Source: Terrimonas ferruginea DSM 30193
GTDB lineage: Bacteria > Bacteroidota > Bacteroidia > Chitinophagales > Chitinophagaceae
Reading direction: 5' to 3'
Length of the DNA: 64,000 nucleotides
Assembly (NCBI RefSeq): GCF_000425585.1
Contig: NZ_KE384398.1
Span: forward strand, 1 to 64,000
The notes under the pieces were generated by a model. It saw nothing but the letters and a program-made list of their open reading frames with translations. It ran no database searches and had not been told where the DNA came from. Position numbers and translations under genes: made by a program. Shown one piece after another: positions 1 to 8,757 of this stretch. The first letter of the stretch is position 1. Each line of letters begins with the position of its first letter.

Positions 1-247
1 TGACCACGTATTGAAGCGGCAGATCGCTGTCCAGGATCTTTTGGTAAAAGCTGTTGAGCTCACGCTGTATGGAACGGGAAAGGCCCTGCACTAACAGAAC
101 AATCAAATGAACAAAGGTCAGCTTGCGATCACGGACAAATCCATTCCGGCCGGATTCTGTACGGCAGTCGCTAACAAATTGTTCATTATGTAATTTTTGA
201 GTTAATTCATTGAGATAGGTTACTCTAAAAACAGGTTCGCTATTCAA
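1..247 (-). CDS. IS4-type transposase, N-terminal part (runs off window)
   Basis: Reading the minus strand from about 247 to the left edge gives an open frame of about 82 residues containing GRNGFVRDRKLTF, then HLIVLLVQGLSRSIQRELNS and FYQKILDSDLP. This basic, Leu-rich opening followed by an SxQREL motif is typical of the N-terminal domain of IS4-family DDE transposases in Bacteroidota. The proposed start is TTG at 245-247, with a purine-rich AGGGGGG a few bases upstream; no ATG lies in frame between it and the conserved part. The catalytic domain lies outside the window, so intactness cannot be judged. No terminal inverted repeat was recognised between 250 and 340. Confidence 0.6.
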   Translation of the reverse strand, partial: MNSEPVFRVTYLNELTQKLHNEQFVSDCRTESGRNGFVRDRKLTFVHLIVLLVQGLSRSIQRELNSFYQKILDSDLPLQYVV

Positions 248-249
248 TA

Positions 250-479
250 CCCCCCTGTAATCCTATCCTAAAAATAACAAACTTTTTCTCTACTTAACAC
301 CTGTCAAAGAACTTCAGCCTTAAGGAAACGACATTGATTGACGATTCACGACGTCGAGAACCTCAGCCAGCTAATCACCATTGACCATTCACCATTGCCC
401 GGAAATCCCCTTTTCCCGGGACCAGCAAACGGGTTAATTTTTCTAATCTTGACGCGGAAGAAAAACGTAAAAAACATTT
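250..479. other. Intergenic stretch with short repeats and a weak -7 box
   Basis: Non-coding. GATTGACGATTCAC at 336-349 recurs identically at 17922-17935, and a related CACCATTGACCATTCACCATTG-like run lies at about 377-396. TAATCTTG at 444-451 resembles the Bacteroidota -7 box (TAnnTTTG) and could serve the gene starting at 480. The outer end of the insertion sequence to the left presumably lies in here, but its boundary is not visible. Confidence 0.35.
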
Positions 480-1445
480 ATGAGACAATTATTAATCCTG
501 ATAGCCTGCCTGGCCATCGCTGCCAGCTGTCTTGCACAGATCAGACCCGTTCAGACCAAACCGGTGACCGCTACTACCAACGTCATCAAAAACGTGGCGA
601 TCAACGGTGCAGACCTCAGTGTCACCATCACCGGCATCACTTACAAAGAAGGTAACTACACCATCAGCTATACGCTGCGCAATAATGGCAACGTCACGGT
701 GGACCTGCAAAATGTAACCATGCAGGGAAACATCTATGATGCCAATGGCAAATACGTATCGCCTGGCGGTGGCATGGTGCTGAAATACGACGGCGTACTT
801 AACGCCGGCCAGGAATTTAAAGGAAGCCTGGGTTGTACCGACAAAAACGTATACAAAAACTGGAACTATAAATATGTGCTGAAAGCCGATGAAACAAATG
901 CCATCGCCGAAGTGAATGAAAACAATAACACGGCAGAATATCCGATCGTGGGTTATAAAGATGCGATGGCCAATGTAAGCGTGGCGACTTCCGAACGGCC
1001 GCAGAAAATTTCACCCGTTACACCGCCGGTGCAAACGCCGCCTCCACCTGTGGCGCCGCCGCCTGCAAAACCGCTACCCGATCTCGTGATCACCTCGGGT
1101 TCCATTACAAAAAAACCTGACAATACGTTTGAGGTGCAATACACCATGAAAAATATCGGCGCAGCAGATCTGGAGATCGGCATCAACGGCATCCGCTCGA
1201 ACGGACGCATACCCGACGGCACTATTTCAAAATGCAACACTTATCATTTTTCCAACTTCCCCGGCAAAGTGCTCAAACCCGGCGAAACATATATTAATAT
1301 TTATACCATCGCGCCCAACCTGATAGCGATGCTCAACTCCGGGCAGCAGTACGAATACTGGATCACCATCGATTATATCAAAGACATTAAGGAAAGCAAT
1401 GAAAACAACAATGATTTTAAAATAAACTTCCGGCCGATCTTCTGA
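480..1445 (+). CDS. Secreted protein with two CARDB-like domains
   Basis: 321 residues. Residues 1-20 form a signal peptide ending SCLAQ. Two Ig-like beta-sandwich domains of the CARDB type follow, at roughly 37-155 and 200-321. Each carries the usual 'ytlrNnG' strand near its start (ISYTLRNNGN, VQYTMKNIGA) and ends with an N-rich strand (EVNENNN, ESNENNN). They are joined by a proline-rich linker at about 175-197 (TPPVQTPPPPVAPPP). CARDB domains are found in adhesive or surface proteins and have no catalytic residues, so a structural or adhesive role outside the inner membrane is inferred. No T9SS sorting domain is present. It stands alone between the transposase fragment and a convergent small gene. 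Confidence 0.75.
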   Translation: MRQLLILIACLAIAASCLAQIRPVQTKPVTATTNVIKNVAINGADLSVTITGITYKEGNYTISYTLRNNGNVTVDLQNVTMQGNIYDANGKYVSPGGGMVLKYDGVLNAGQEFKGSLGCTDKNVYKNWNYKYVLKADETNAIAEVNENNNTAEYPIVGYKDAMANVSVATSERPQKISPVTPPVQTPPPPVAPPPAKPLPDLVITSGSITKKPDNTFEVQYTMKNIGAADLEIGINGIRSNGRIPDGTISKCNTYHFSNFPGKVLKPGETYINIYTIAPNLIAMLNSGQQYEYWITIDYIKDIKESNENNNDFKINFRPIF

Positions 1446-1471
1446 CGTGGCCGGTCAGGTTGATCATTTAA

Positions 1472-1762
1472 CTACCGGGTCAGTTGTACCTCATACTCAC
1501 GGCCGAGAAAGTTGTATACTTTTTCGGCCGTTTCTGTGTAATGTTGTTCCGAAAATTTCTTAAAAGCCGCGCCGCTTCCCAGTTTAAGACGGGTAATGAT
1601 CCCCGGGCCAATTGCCCCGACAATGATTTTATCTCCTTTAACTACAATGGTGGCTCCATGGCCATTAGTATGCCGCGCAACGATCCGGCCTTTCCTGATA
1701 CTAAAGGAGTAAGCCGGCAGCCAGGTTTCAAGTTCGTGTTTGATTTCATGGAGTGTTGGCAT
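1472..1762 (-). CDS. Small conserved-looking hypothetical protein
   Basis: 96 residues from the ATG that gives MPTLHEIKHELETW; an upstream ATG 33 bases earlier would add 11 hydrophobic residues and is less likely. No family is recognised. The protein is basic with a Gly-rich middle (HTNGHGATIVVKGDKIIVGAIGPG), has no signal peptide or membrane segment, and ends with a short helix rich in charged and aromatic residues. A small alpha/beta cytoplasmic protein is likely. It converges on the CARDB gene and diverges from the gene at 1897. Confidence 0.5.
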   Translation of the reverse strand: MPTLHEIKHELETWLPAYSFSIRKGRIVARHTNGHGATIVVKGDKIIVGAIGPGIITRLKLGSGAAFKKFSEQHYTETAEKVYNFLGREYEVQLTR

Positions 1763-1896
1763 GGTCATGATTTTCGCGCTGGCCAAAATTAGCATATATT
1801 GTCTCCTGATTTTTCTTAGCCCTCGATTACTATTGGAAATGTGGCTTTTTTTTCGTAAAATATATTAATCGGTTATAAAACAAACCGGGAATCAAA

Positions 1897-2196
1897 ATGA
1901 CGAACACAGACATCCTGAATATGGGCTCAATGACAATGATCGCTGGCCATTCAGAAATTTACAAGGGTCTGCTCTTTACTGCAAAAGTGCCGCGCTCGAG
2001 CTTCTTTGATGGGCACTTTTTTTTAATAGATGTAAAAGAAATAAAAGATGATAAGATACTAGCCTATTATTCAATAAGCAGAACAACCGAAGAAGAATTT
2101 GCAAGTCAAAGAATGAAAGGAAAATATTACATGATAGTAAAGCACTCCGGGTTCATCCGGGATATCCTTCCCTCAGACGACTTATCCTGTTCATAA
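1897..2196 (+). CDS. Hypothetical protein, AT-rich
   Basis: 99 residues, no recognised family. The middle is a run of alternating hydrophobic and charged residues (GHFFLIDVKEIKDDKILAYY) that suggests a small beta-rich fold; there is no signal peptide or transmembrane segment. The start is preceded by GGGAATCAAA, a weak ribosome-binding site. Base composition is more AT-rich than that of the flanking genes, which may mean recent arrival. It ends 46 bases before the AraC-type gene. A chance ORF cannot be excluded. Confidence 0.4.
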   Translation: MTNTDILNMGSMTMIAGHSEIYKGLLFTAKVPRSSFFDGHFFLIDVKEIKDDKILAYYSISRTTEEEFASQRMKGKYYMIVKHSGFIRDILPSDDLSCS

Positions 2197-2242
2197 AAGC
2201 CAAGGTTAGCTCTCCCTCTTTTTTCTGTATCTTCAAACACCT

Positions 2243-2695
2243 ATGAGCAGCAATGAATATCCAAAAGTTTATCTCTACCGGCGAATCGTTAAGGCCAAAC
2301 TTTTCATCGATGCCCATTACGCGGAAAAAATAGACCTCGACAATATCTCGGATGAAGCTTGGTTTTCCAAATTTCACTTCATCCGGCTTTTTAAAACAGC
2401 TTACGGTTCCACTCCCCATCAATACCTGCAATCGGTGCGTATCGGAAAAGCGAAAGAATTACTTCGCGCCGGCAAACCCGTATCGGATGCCTGTTTCCTC
2501 GTGGGTTTCGACAGCCTCAGTTCTTTCAGCGGCCTGTTTAAAAAGATAACAGGCGAAACACCTTCCTCATTTGCAGCACGTTACCAGCAAAACAAACAGG
2601 CCATTGCCAAAAACCCGCTCGCCTTTGTGCCCGGATGTTACGCTTACCAGCACGGCTGGACTGAAAATCGCAATTTTGAAGAAACGGACCAATAA
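2243..2695 (+). CDS. AraC-family transcriptional regulator (HTH-only)
   Basis: 150 residues. Two helix-turn-helix motifs of the AraC/XylS type fill residues about 12-112: the first around IDLDNISDEAWFSKFHFIRLF, the second around SDACFLVGFDSLSSFSGLFK followed by the conserved ITGETPSSF. There is no N-terminal cupin or other sensor domain, so it is about half the length of a classical AraC protein. It is a DNA-binding regulator in the cytoplasm. The gene is followed after 45 bases by a VOC-family gene and then a DUF1569 gene in the same direction; such short AraC genes often accompany small metabolic or resistance genes, so local control is a reasonable inference. Confidence 0.85.
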   Translation: MSSNEYPKVYLYRRIVKAKLFIDAHYAEKIDLDNISDEAWFSKFHFIRLFKTAYGSTPHQYLQSVRIGKAKELLRAGKPVSDACFLVGFDSLSSFSGLFKKITGETPSSFAARYQQNKQAIAKNPLAFVPGCYAYQHGWTENRNFEETDQ

Positions 2696-2740
2696 GTAAT
2701 CGCCGAGCTTTGTATCACGCTTTTATAAAAACTCAAGTTC

Positions 2741-3172
2741 ATGATTACTAAAATGACCATTACGAATATCCACGTCATCGACCAGGATAGTGCATTTGAT
2801 TTTTACGTAAACAAACTCGGCTTCCGCGTGGTGGACGATATTCCAATGGGGCCGGACACCCGCTGGCTCACCGTATCGCCACCCGAACAACCGGATCTCC
2901 AGATCGTATTGTTTCCCGTAAAAGTGAGCAAAATGTTTCCGCAGGAAACGGCCGACACCCTGATCGCACTCATCAGAAAAGGCGTATTCGGTTGCGGCGT
3001 GCTCACCTGCCGCGATGTGTTTGCCACCTACGAAGAATTAAAAGCGAAAGGTGTCGAGTTTATCAAAGCCCCCACCAAAGAATTCTACGGCACAGAAGCA
3101 TTGTTCAAAGACGACTCCGGAAACTATTTCTCCCTTCAACCTATCAGCAACTTCGATGAAAACGATATTTGA
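2741..3172 (+). CDS. VOC-family protein (glyoxalase/dioxygenase fold)
   Basis: 143 residues. The start (MTITNIHVIDQDSAFDFYVNKLGFRVVDD) and the end (FIKAPTKEFYGTEALFKDDSGNYFSL) are the two conserved halves of the vicinal oxygen chelate fold used by glyoxalase I, ring-cleaving dioxygenases and drug-binding proteins. The first-half His (NIHV) and the C-terminal Glu region are present as possible metal ligands. The substrate cannot be told from sequence. It lies between the AraC-type regulator and the DUF1569 gene, and its last 17 bases overlap the latter's start, which suggests translational coupling. Confidence 0.8.
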   Translation: MITKMTITNIHVIDQDSAFDFYVNKLGFRVVDDIPMGPDTRWLTVSPPEQPDLQIVLFPVKVSKMFPQETADTLIALIRKGVFGCGVLTCRDVFATYEELKAKGVEFIKAPTKEFYGTEALFKDDSGNYFSLQPISNFDENDI

Positions 3173-3608
3173 TAAAACAACCCGGCATGAACTGCACCAA
3201 CGAATCGACCAGCTGCAGGAAAGCAATGCAGCTATCTGGGGAAAAATGAACACCGCGCAGATGGTCAGACATTGCTGCATCTGGGATGCCTGGATACAAG
3301 GGAAAGGCAACTACAATTACCGGCACGCTTTCATTGGCAAACTATTCGGGCGGATGGCTTTGAAAACACATACCAAAGATGACCGGCCCTTACCCAGGAA
3401 TATGCCTTCGGGAAAATTTTTCGCGGTAAAAGAAACAGTAGCCGGCTTCGGCACGCTAAAGCAACAATGGAAAGCCCTGCTCGATGATTACGCCCATTTT
3501 TCCAATGACAGATTCGTGCATGATTTTTTCGGGAAAATGACACGCGAACAGATCGGAATATTCGTTTACAAACATTACGATCATCATCTCCGGCAATTCG
3601 GTGTGTAA
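3156..3608 (+). CDS. DUF1569 / DinB-like protein
   Basis: 150 residues from the ATG at 3156 (MKTIFDKTTRHELHQRIDQL), which overlaps the end of the VOC gene by 17 bases; an in-frame extension back to 3051 exists but would lie wholly inside the VOC gene. The helical pattern with NTAQMVRHCCIWDAW near residue 35 and FVYKHYDHHLRQFG at the C-terminus matches DUF1569, a relative of the DinB four-helix metalloenzyme fold in which conserved His residues bind metal. The biochemical role is unknown. Co-transcription with the VOC gene is likely. Confidence 0.7.
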   Translation: MKTIFDKTTRHELHQRIDQLQESNAAIWGKMNTAQMVRHCCIWDAWIQGKGNYNYRHAFIGKLFGRMALKTHTKDDRPLPRNMPSGKFFAVKETVAGFGTLKQQWKALLDDYAHFSNDRFVHDFFGKMTREQIGIFVYKHYDHHLRQFGV

Positions 3609-3618
3609 CCCGCCGGCG

Positions 3619-4188
3619 CTACAACTGTTTGCTGATCTGAAGATGTTCCATTTCCTTGCCTGCCAGTTTTTTCTCTCCCACAATTGCAAACCCGGATTTC
3701 AGATACAATCTTTTTGCACCGGGATTATTTTTATCGACAAGCAGGCCGAGTATTTCGTTTTGTTCCCCAACGAACTCCTGTACTAAAAACGCAATTATTT
3801 TAGACCCAAGTCCTTTTCCCTGATGAGCCGGATCTACCCCAATACAATCAATATAATATTCTCCCGGCTCAGTTTCATTTTCAAGATTTAAATTCCTGTT
3901 GTATACCTGTTTAATTTTCGCCAGTACCGGTGCTCTCAAAGCAGCCAGATCAGCTCCATTATAAACAATTGCGGCTGCAACGATTTGGTTATCGGTTTCT
4001 ATTACCCAACAGTTTTCAAAAGAATATTGATTGTTTGTTTCCCGGATTAAACTACTTAACAATTGAATAGCATTATCCCGGACCCTTTCCCCGATGAAAT
4101 AATAAACAATGTCTTCCATCGCTAAAAAAATAAGTGGTGCTATACTATCAGACTCCGCAGATATTGCTTTTCTTATTACCATATTCAT
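3619..4188 (-). CDS. GNAT-family N-acetyltransferase
   Basis: 189 residues. The acetyl-CoA binding signature of GNAT enzymes is clear: beta strand YYIDCIGV, then DPAHQGKGLGSKII (Q/RxxGxG at residues 123-128), followed by the C-terminal LVDKNNPGAKRLYLKSGFAIVGE, where N and Y residues line the acyl-transfer site. It is a cytoplasmic enzyme that transfers an acetyl group from acetyl-CoA to an amine; the acceptor is unknown. An alternative start two codons later is equally plausible. It ends 10 bases from the convergent DUF1569 gene. Confidence 0.85.
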   Translation of the reverse strand: MNMVIRKAISAESDSIAPLIFLAMEDIVYYFIGERVRDNAIQLLSSLIRETNNQYSFENCWVIETDNQIVAAAIVYNGADLAALRAPVLAKIKQVYNRNLNLENETEPGEYYIDCIGVDPAHQGKGLGSKIIAFLVQEFVGEQNEILGLLVDKNNPGAKRLYLKSGFAIVGEKKLAGKEMEHLQISKQL

Positions 4189-4244
4189 ATAATATACTAT
4201 GAAGCTCTTGTAAACTCGCCGCTATCACTCACAACCTGGTTACC

Positions 4245-4330
4245 CTATTGGGTAAAAACTTCCAGGAGAGAAAGCAGCGTTTTGCCTAAACCCGTCAGGC
4301 TACATTCGATTTTTATAGACAAGAATGCTA
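4245..4330 (-). pseudogene. Possible tail of a lost HxlR-type regulator
   Basis: On the minus strand, about 25 codons ending at 4245 read KIECSLTGLGKTLLSLLEVF and stop after TQ. This resembles the C-terminal wing and helix of HxlR-family regulators (V-E-Y-S-L-T-x-x-G-x-S-L). The upstream codons in the same frame do not look like the rest of an HxlR domain and they run into the serine-hydrolase gene on the other strand, so at most a short remnant survives. A chance match is possible over so few residues. Confidence 0.3.
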
Positions 4331-4518
4331 TATTACAAACAGTTAATGAGAAATACTGCTCCACTTGCCGGATACCAAATATCCGGGAAGCGGCATCTAT
4401 ACAATTTACGGCAGGAAATAGTTCAGCCCCTGCCGCGGTTATACATTTAACCTTTTCTAACACAAAGGATGGTTTTATTATAGTATTTTCATCAACACTT
4501 AAACCAACCTGCGCTCCT

Positions 4519-6234
4519 ATGCTCCGCAATTTCACACCTGTTATCGCGATATTATTGTCGCAATATTCTGCCTTCTCACAAACAACGAACATCATAACTG
4601 CAGACGGCAAAACGCTTAACTCCGATACAATCGACCGGCGCATCGAGCGAATACGGGATGCGGCCGGCGTAACCGGCATTGCCGTCGGCATCATCAACCA
4701 CGACCAACCGGTTTATATAAAAAAATATGGCGTCAACAACAATGCCTCGGGACAGTATGGAACGGTGAACACCAGTTTGTACGCCGCCTCTTTTTCCAAA
4801 TCAGTTTTTGCTTTCCTGGTGATGCAACTGGTGGATCAAAACAAAATAGATCTCGATCGACCTGTTTATACTTATCTCCCTAAACCGTTGCCCGAATATG
4901 CAGACTACAAAGACCTCGCCGGCGACGACCAGTGGAAGCTCATCACTTTGAGACACTGCCTCAGTCATACTACCGGCTTCTCCAACTGGCGATTCCTGAA
5001 TCCTGATAATACCGGGAAACTGAAAATATTTTTTAAACCAGGCTCCAGGTATGCCTATTCCGGCGAAGGAATTGTACTGGCACAACTGGTGGTCGAAGCC
5101 GTTACCGGCAAAAAACTGGAAGAGCTCGCACAGGAAATGATCTTCCGTCCTTTCGGTATGCAGCATACCAGTTTCGTATGGCAACCCGGATTTGATGCCG
5201 ATTACGCCGCTGGTCACGGTTACGATGAGCAGATATTTCCAATTAAAAAAAGAAACAACGCCAATGCTGCCGGATCGATGCAAACCACCATCGCCGACTT
5301 CACACAGTTCATAGCCGCCATTTTACAGGGAAAAGGATTGAATAAAAAAGAGAGGGACCAGATGCTTTCACCTCAGATTCCCATTTTTACCAAACGCCAA
5401 TTCCCCTCACTGAATAACGACACCACCAGCCAGTATAAAACAATTGAATTATCATACGGACTCGGTTGGGGATTATTTAATACGCCCTATGGCCGGGCAT
5501 TTTTCAAAGAAGGGCACAGCGATGATGGCTGGGTAAACTATTGCATTGCCATACCGGATAAACAAATCGGACTCGTGATGATGAGCAACAGCATGAACGG
5601 TGAAAGCATTTTCAAGGAACTTACCGAATACATCATGGGCATTACAATTCCCTGGGAATGGGAAGGCTATATACCATATACACCAACGGTAAAAGTGCCG
5701 GAAAATATATTGAAACGCTACGAAGGTGAATACAGCGGTCAGGCAAAAGCACGCGTCTTTTTAGAAGCCGGCGAGTTGAAACTGGAAGCCCCCGGAGAAG
5801 GACTGCCCAAATCCACGTTGTACGCCACCAGTGATAAAAACTTTTTCCTCAAAGCAATCCCGCTCAGTATCGCGTTCGTTCCTAAACCCGACGGCACCGT
5901 CGAAAAAATGAACGTAAATGATGACGGCCAGGTAATTGAACTAACGAAAATAAATCCGCAGGAAACCAAAGAAGTGTTTCCTTCCGAAGAACAACTCAAG
6001 GCTTACTCCGGCACTTACAGAATGGATAAAACAACGATGAAGGTTGAATTAAAGAATGGTCGTCTATCGTTGAATATTCCACGACAGGAAAAAATGGAAC
6101 TACTATTTTTATCCGACACAAAATTCAAGGTCAAAAGTATCTTTGACATCAAAGGAGAATTTATCAAAGAGCATGGTAAAGTAGTGAAGATGGTGATCGA
6201 ACAAAATGGTACGTTTGTGTGGGAAAAATTATAA
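4519..6234 (+). CDS. Secreted serine hydrolase (beta-lactamase class C-like)
   Basis: 571 residues from the ATG at 4519, which begins a signal peptide (LRNFTPVIAILLSQYSAFS then Q). The frame is open further upstream to 4282, but that part has no signal sequence and covers the HxlR-like remnant. The catalytic SxxK is SFSK at 91-94; HCLSHTTGF and a YSG motif in the YxN position follow, and GHSDDGW replaces the third motif. The C-terminus (from about 390) holds two DUF3471-like beta domains. Members act in the periplasm as peptidases or esterases on D-amino-acid peptides or related compounds. The gene is 13 bases upstream of a thioredoxin-like gene and is probably co-transcribed with it. Confidence 0.8.
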   Translation: MLRNFTPVIAILLSQYSAFSQTTNIITADGKTLNSDTIDRRIERIRDAAGVTGIAVGIINHDQPVYIKKYGVNNNASGQYGTVNTSLYAASFSKSVFAFLVMQLVDQNKIDLDRPVYTYLPKPLPEYADYKDLAGDDQWKLITLRHCLSHTTGFSNWRFLNPDNTGKLKIFFKPGSRYAYSGEGIVLAQLVVEAVTGKKLEELAQEMIFRPFGMQHTSFVWQPGFDADYAAGHGYDEQIFPIKKRNNANAAGSMQTTIADFTQFIAAILQGKGLNKKERDQMLSPQIPIFTKRQFPSLNNDTTSQYKTIELSYGLGWGLFNTPYGRAFFKEGHSDDGWVNYCIAIPDKQIGLVMMSNSMNGESIFKELTEYIMGITIPWEWEGYIPYTPTVKVPENILKRYEGEYSGQAKARVFLEAGELKLEAPGEGLPKSTLYATSDKNFFLKAIPLSIAFVPKPDGTVEKMNVNDDGQVIELTKINPQETKEVFPSEEQLKAYSGTYRMDKTTMKVELKNGRLSLNIPRQEKMELLFLSDTKFKVKSIFDIKGEFIKEHGKVVKMVIEQNGTFVWEKL

Positions 6235-6247
6235 CAAACATCAAGCG

Positions 6248-7231
6248 ATGAATAAAATAACCGCCGCCGTAGTAATCTTATTGATCACGGCAACCGCTTT
6301 TGGCCAGAAATCAACTAATTATAAAATATCCGGAACGATAACGGGATTCGAAGACAATCTCCCGCTGTACCTGAGTGATCTTTCCGACGGATTTTACAAA
6401 GACATCGATTCAACGATCGTTAAAAACGGGAAATTCAGTTTTACAGGCAAACTGTACAACAAGGCCGGAAAATATGCCATTCACACCAAAGATTTCCAGG
6501 ACAGGGTTGCCTTTTGGGCAGATCAATCTCCTGCCACCATTGTTGCGGAGAAAGGAAAATTCAAAACGGCTGCTATCAAAGGATCGAAAGAGCAGTTGAA
6601 AAGCAATGAACTGGATAACGTTAAAGATGAGGATTTCTTTTCCTTCATAAAAAGCAATCCTTCCTACATTGTCAGCGCCGATCTGCTGAATATTTATAAG
6701 GCTTCATGGTCCAAAGACACAGTTACCCAATTATACAACCTGCTGACAGTCGACGCAAAGAACTCCATTTATGGCAAAAGAATCTCCAACTTTCTCACAC
6801 TGAATCAAAGTCCGAAAGTAGGCGACAAATACATCGACTTCACTGAAATGACTATGGAAGGCAAAAGCGTAAAGCTGTCAGATTATGCCGGTAAAATTGT
6901 ATTGCTTGAATTCTGGGGCTCCTGGTGCATGCCCTGCCGCGAAGGACATCAGGAGTTGATCAAAACTTACCAGGCATTTAAAGACAAAGGATTTGACATA
7001 TTGGGCGTGGCAGCCGATAATGAGAAAAAAAGATTGCTCGAAGCCATTCAGAAAGATGGACTACCCTGGCAGAATGTAAGCGACCTACAGGGCGATCAAA
7101 CCAAAGCCGCACTGATCTACGGCGTTTCTTACTACCCGGCCAATTACCTGATCGACCGCAACGGCACCATCATTGCCAAAGACCTGCGCGATGAAAAATT
7201 ATATGCAAAGCTGAAAGAATTGTTACCGTGA
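6248..7231 (+). CDS. TlpA-like thiol-disulfide oxidoreductase with DUF4369
   Basis: 327 residues. Signal peptide 1-20 (ITATAFGQ). Residues 22-115 match the DUF4369 beta domain that precedes thioredoxin domains in Bacteroidota. The thioredoxin-like domain starts near 185, with the redox motif WCMPC at 226-230 (Cys227 and Cys230) and a cis-Pro strand YPANYLIDRNG. It acts in the periplasm, reducing or isomerising disulfides, often for cytochrome maturation or protein repair. The ATG at 6248 lies 13 bases after the serine hydrolase stop, so the two form an operon. A long frame overlap upstream of this start is not needed. Confidence 0.88.
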   Translation: MNKITAAVVILLITATAFGQKSTNYKISGTITGFEDNLPLYLSDLSDGFYKDIDSTIVKNGKFSFTGKLYNKAGKYAIHTKDFQDRVAFWADQSPATIVAEKGKFKTAAIKGSKEQLKSNELDNVKDEDFFSFIKSNPSYIVSADLLNIYKASWSKDTVTQLYNLLTVDAKNSIYGKRISNFLTLNQSPKVGDKYIDFTEMTMEGKSVKLSDYAGKIVLLEFWGSWCMPCREGHQELIKTYQAFKDKGFDILGVAADNEKKRLLEAIQKDGLPWQNVSDLQGDQTKAALIYGVSYYPANYLIDRNGTIIAKDLRDEKLYAKLKELLP

Positions 7232-7265
7232 ATAATCGATTCCCGTAATAAGATCTGTAAAACAG

Positions 7266-7291
7266 GAAAGGGCTACCGAAGTAACCCTTTC
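7266..7291. terminator. Hairpin between convergent genes
   Basis: GAAAGGGCTAC, loop CGAA, GTAACCCTTTC: an 11-base-pair stem with one mismatch, placed between the convergent thioredoxin-like and serine-hydrolase genes. No U-run follows on the plus strand, so it may act by stalling or be only a weak terminator. Confidence 0.5.
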
Positions 7292-7313
7292 TGAACAAGT
7301 GAGACGAATGGTT

Positions 7314-8642
7314 TCACTTATCCGCAGTTGGCTCCCTGGTAAGGATGAGGTCTACCCCGGCTTGCGCAAAAAAAAGTTGACTATCTTTAAACTCCATCTT
7401 GATATCCAATTCATCAAACCTGAACTTACCGGGAGCATATGGATACAAGGGGTACATAGACTCCCCGACAACGTCCTCACACATCAATCCCCATTCTTTA
7501 TGCACAAAAACATTCAGCCGTAATACAGCTTCTTTGTTCACATAAATACCGGTATACTTCCCCGATTCAGATTTTGAAATAAAATAAGGCAGGCGGACTT
7601 CACCCGTATAGATGATGCGCAGGATGTCGAGATAGAAGTCGTTGTGCGGATACTTTGTTCCGTTGATGGAGACAGCAAGGCTCATTTCCGTTTTCGGATC
7701 ATAGACAACAAGTGAATGCGTACCACGCGTGTCGCCGCCATGTCCGTAGAGCACTTCCTTGTAAAAATTGATCTCATAAAGATTGCGACCATACGGCTCA
7801 TTCTTTGCCGGAATCATCTGAGCCAATGTCTCCGCTTTCACAATTTTATGATGAAATAAATTATAAAAAAACTGATTCATATCGGTCGGCGTGGCTGCGA
7901 TATCACCCACACCGAGAATATTGCTGTATACATAATCTTCTTTTACTTGCCAGGTGTCGGCGGCGTAATCAAAGGCATAAGATAGAAATGTGTTTTTCGG
8001 GTTCATGTCCGCCGATTGCAGGTCCTTCAGGCGATTGGGTTTGATGATCTGCTGTTTCAAAAATCCACCGTATGATTGGCCGCTTTTCTTTTCAATGATA
8101 TTTTTCAGCAGGTAAAAAGCCGAATTGGAATAAGCCGAGCTATCGCCTGGTTCAAAGTCCACACCCTGCCGTTGTATTTCGGCCATAATTGCCTCGTCGC
8201 TTACCAGCCCCTCACGCAACCAGTTGCTGTTTTCCGGCTTCAGCGAATAATCGCGTTTGATGCCACTGGTATGCTCCAACAGGTTCTTGATCGTGATCTT
8301 CTTCGCATTGGGAAGCTGGGGATAGAAATCAGCGAGTTTATCTGTCAGCGAAAGCTTACCCTGTTCGATCAGTTTCCAGATCAGGGTCGCTGTGAACACT
8401 TTCGTAACCGAACCAAACTGGTATTTGGTATGCGTATTCCATTTCAGTCCCGGCACGGCTTTCTGCCCGAAGCTGCGTTTATACACTTCTTTGCCCTTTT
8501 GAAAAATGGAGATCTCACCAATACCCTGATTATTCGCTTCTATATGATCGATGAATTGGTCGAGTTTTTTGGGATCGATGTTTTGAGCGGTGACGATAAA
8601 AGAAAACAACAGTGCCAGCGCTAATAAAATGTCTCTTATCAT
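7314..8642 (-). CDS. Secreted serine hydrolase (beta-lactamase family)
   Basis: 442 residues with a signal peptide (1-20, ending FIVTAQ). All three class-C beta-lactamase/DD-peptidase motifs are present: SVTK at 78-81 (nucleophile Ser78, Lys81), YSN at 171-173 and HGG at 301-303, with LLEHTSGI between them. A small C-terminal beta domain follows from about 365. It is expected to be a periplasmic serine peptidase or esterase. It diverges from the TetR gene at 8758; the shared operator at 8691-8710 sits 6 bp from its -7 box, so repression by that TetR protein is likely. It is only distantly related to the serine hydrolase at 4519. Confidence 0.85.
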   Translation of the reverse strand: MIRDILLALALLFSFIVTAQNIDPKKLDQFIDHIEANNQGIGEISIFQKGKEVYKRSFGQKAVPGLKWNTHTKYQFGSVTKVFTATLIWKLIEQGKLSLTDKLADFYPQLPNAKKITIKNLLEHTSGIKRDYSLKPENSNWLREGLVSDEAIMAEIQRQGVDFEPGDSSAYSNSAFYLLKNIIEKKSGQSYGGFLKQQIIKPNRLKDLQSADMNPKNTFLSYAFDYAADTWQVKEDYVYSNILGVGDIAATPTDMNQFFYNLFHHKIVKAETLAQMIPAKNEPYGRNLYEINFYKEVLYGHGGDTRGTHSLVVYDPKTEMSLAVSINGTKYPHNDFYLDILRIIYTGEVRLPYFISKSESGKYTGIYVNKEAVLRLNVFVHKEWGLMCEDVVGESMYPLYPYAPGKFRFDELDIKMEFKDSQLFFAQAGVDLILTREPTADK

Positions 8643-8678
8643 AAATAGGTGTTGCTCATCCGTTTCAGGTTTGCGCCG

Positions 8679-8728
8679 CGAATATACAACAAGTCACCAA
8701 ACAGTGACTTAATAAATCGTTATTTTTG
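8679..8728. promoter_or_regulatory. Divergent promoters with TetR-type operator
   Basis: AAGTCAC CAAACA GTGACTT at 8691-8710 is an inverted repeat with 7-base arms. On the minus strand it is followed after 6 bases by TATATTCG (8679-8686), a -7 box for the serine hydrolase. On the plus strand TATTTTTG (8721-8728) is a -7 box for tetR. One operator can therefore block both promoters. The same core, GTCACC-N4-(A/G)GTGAC, plus a conserved AATAA..CGTTATTT flank, recurs at 15325-15358. Confidence 0.65.
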
Positions 8729-8757
8729 ATTAACCTCGATATAAACCAACTTTGAAA

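Noticed and set aside
4282-4518. Using the earliest ATG for the serine hydrolase
   Set aside because: The extra 79 residues lack a signal peptide and any hydrolase pattern, while the ATG at 4519 starts a clear signal peptide.
4245-4697. A complete minus-strand gene of 150 codons
   Set aside because: Most of it is antisense to the serine hydrolase; only the last 25 codons resemble anything, so it is treated as a remnant.
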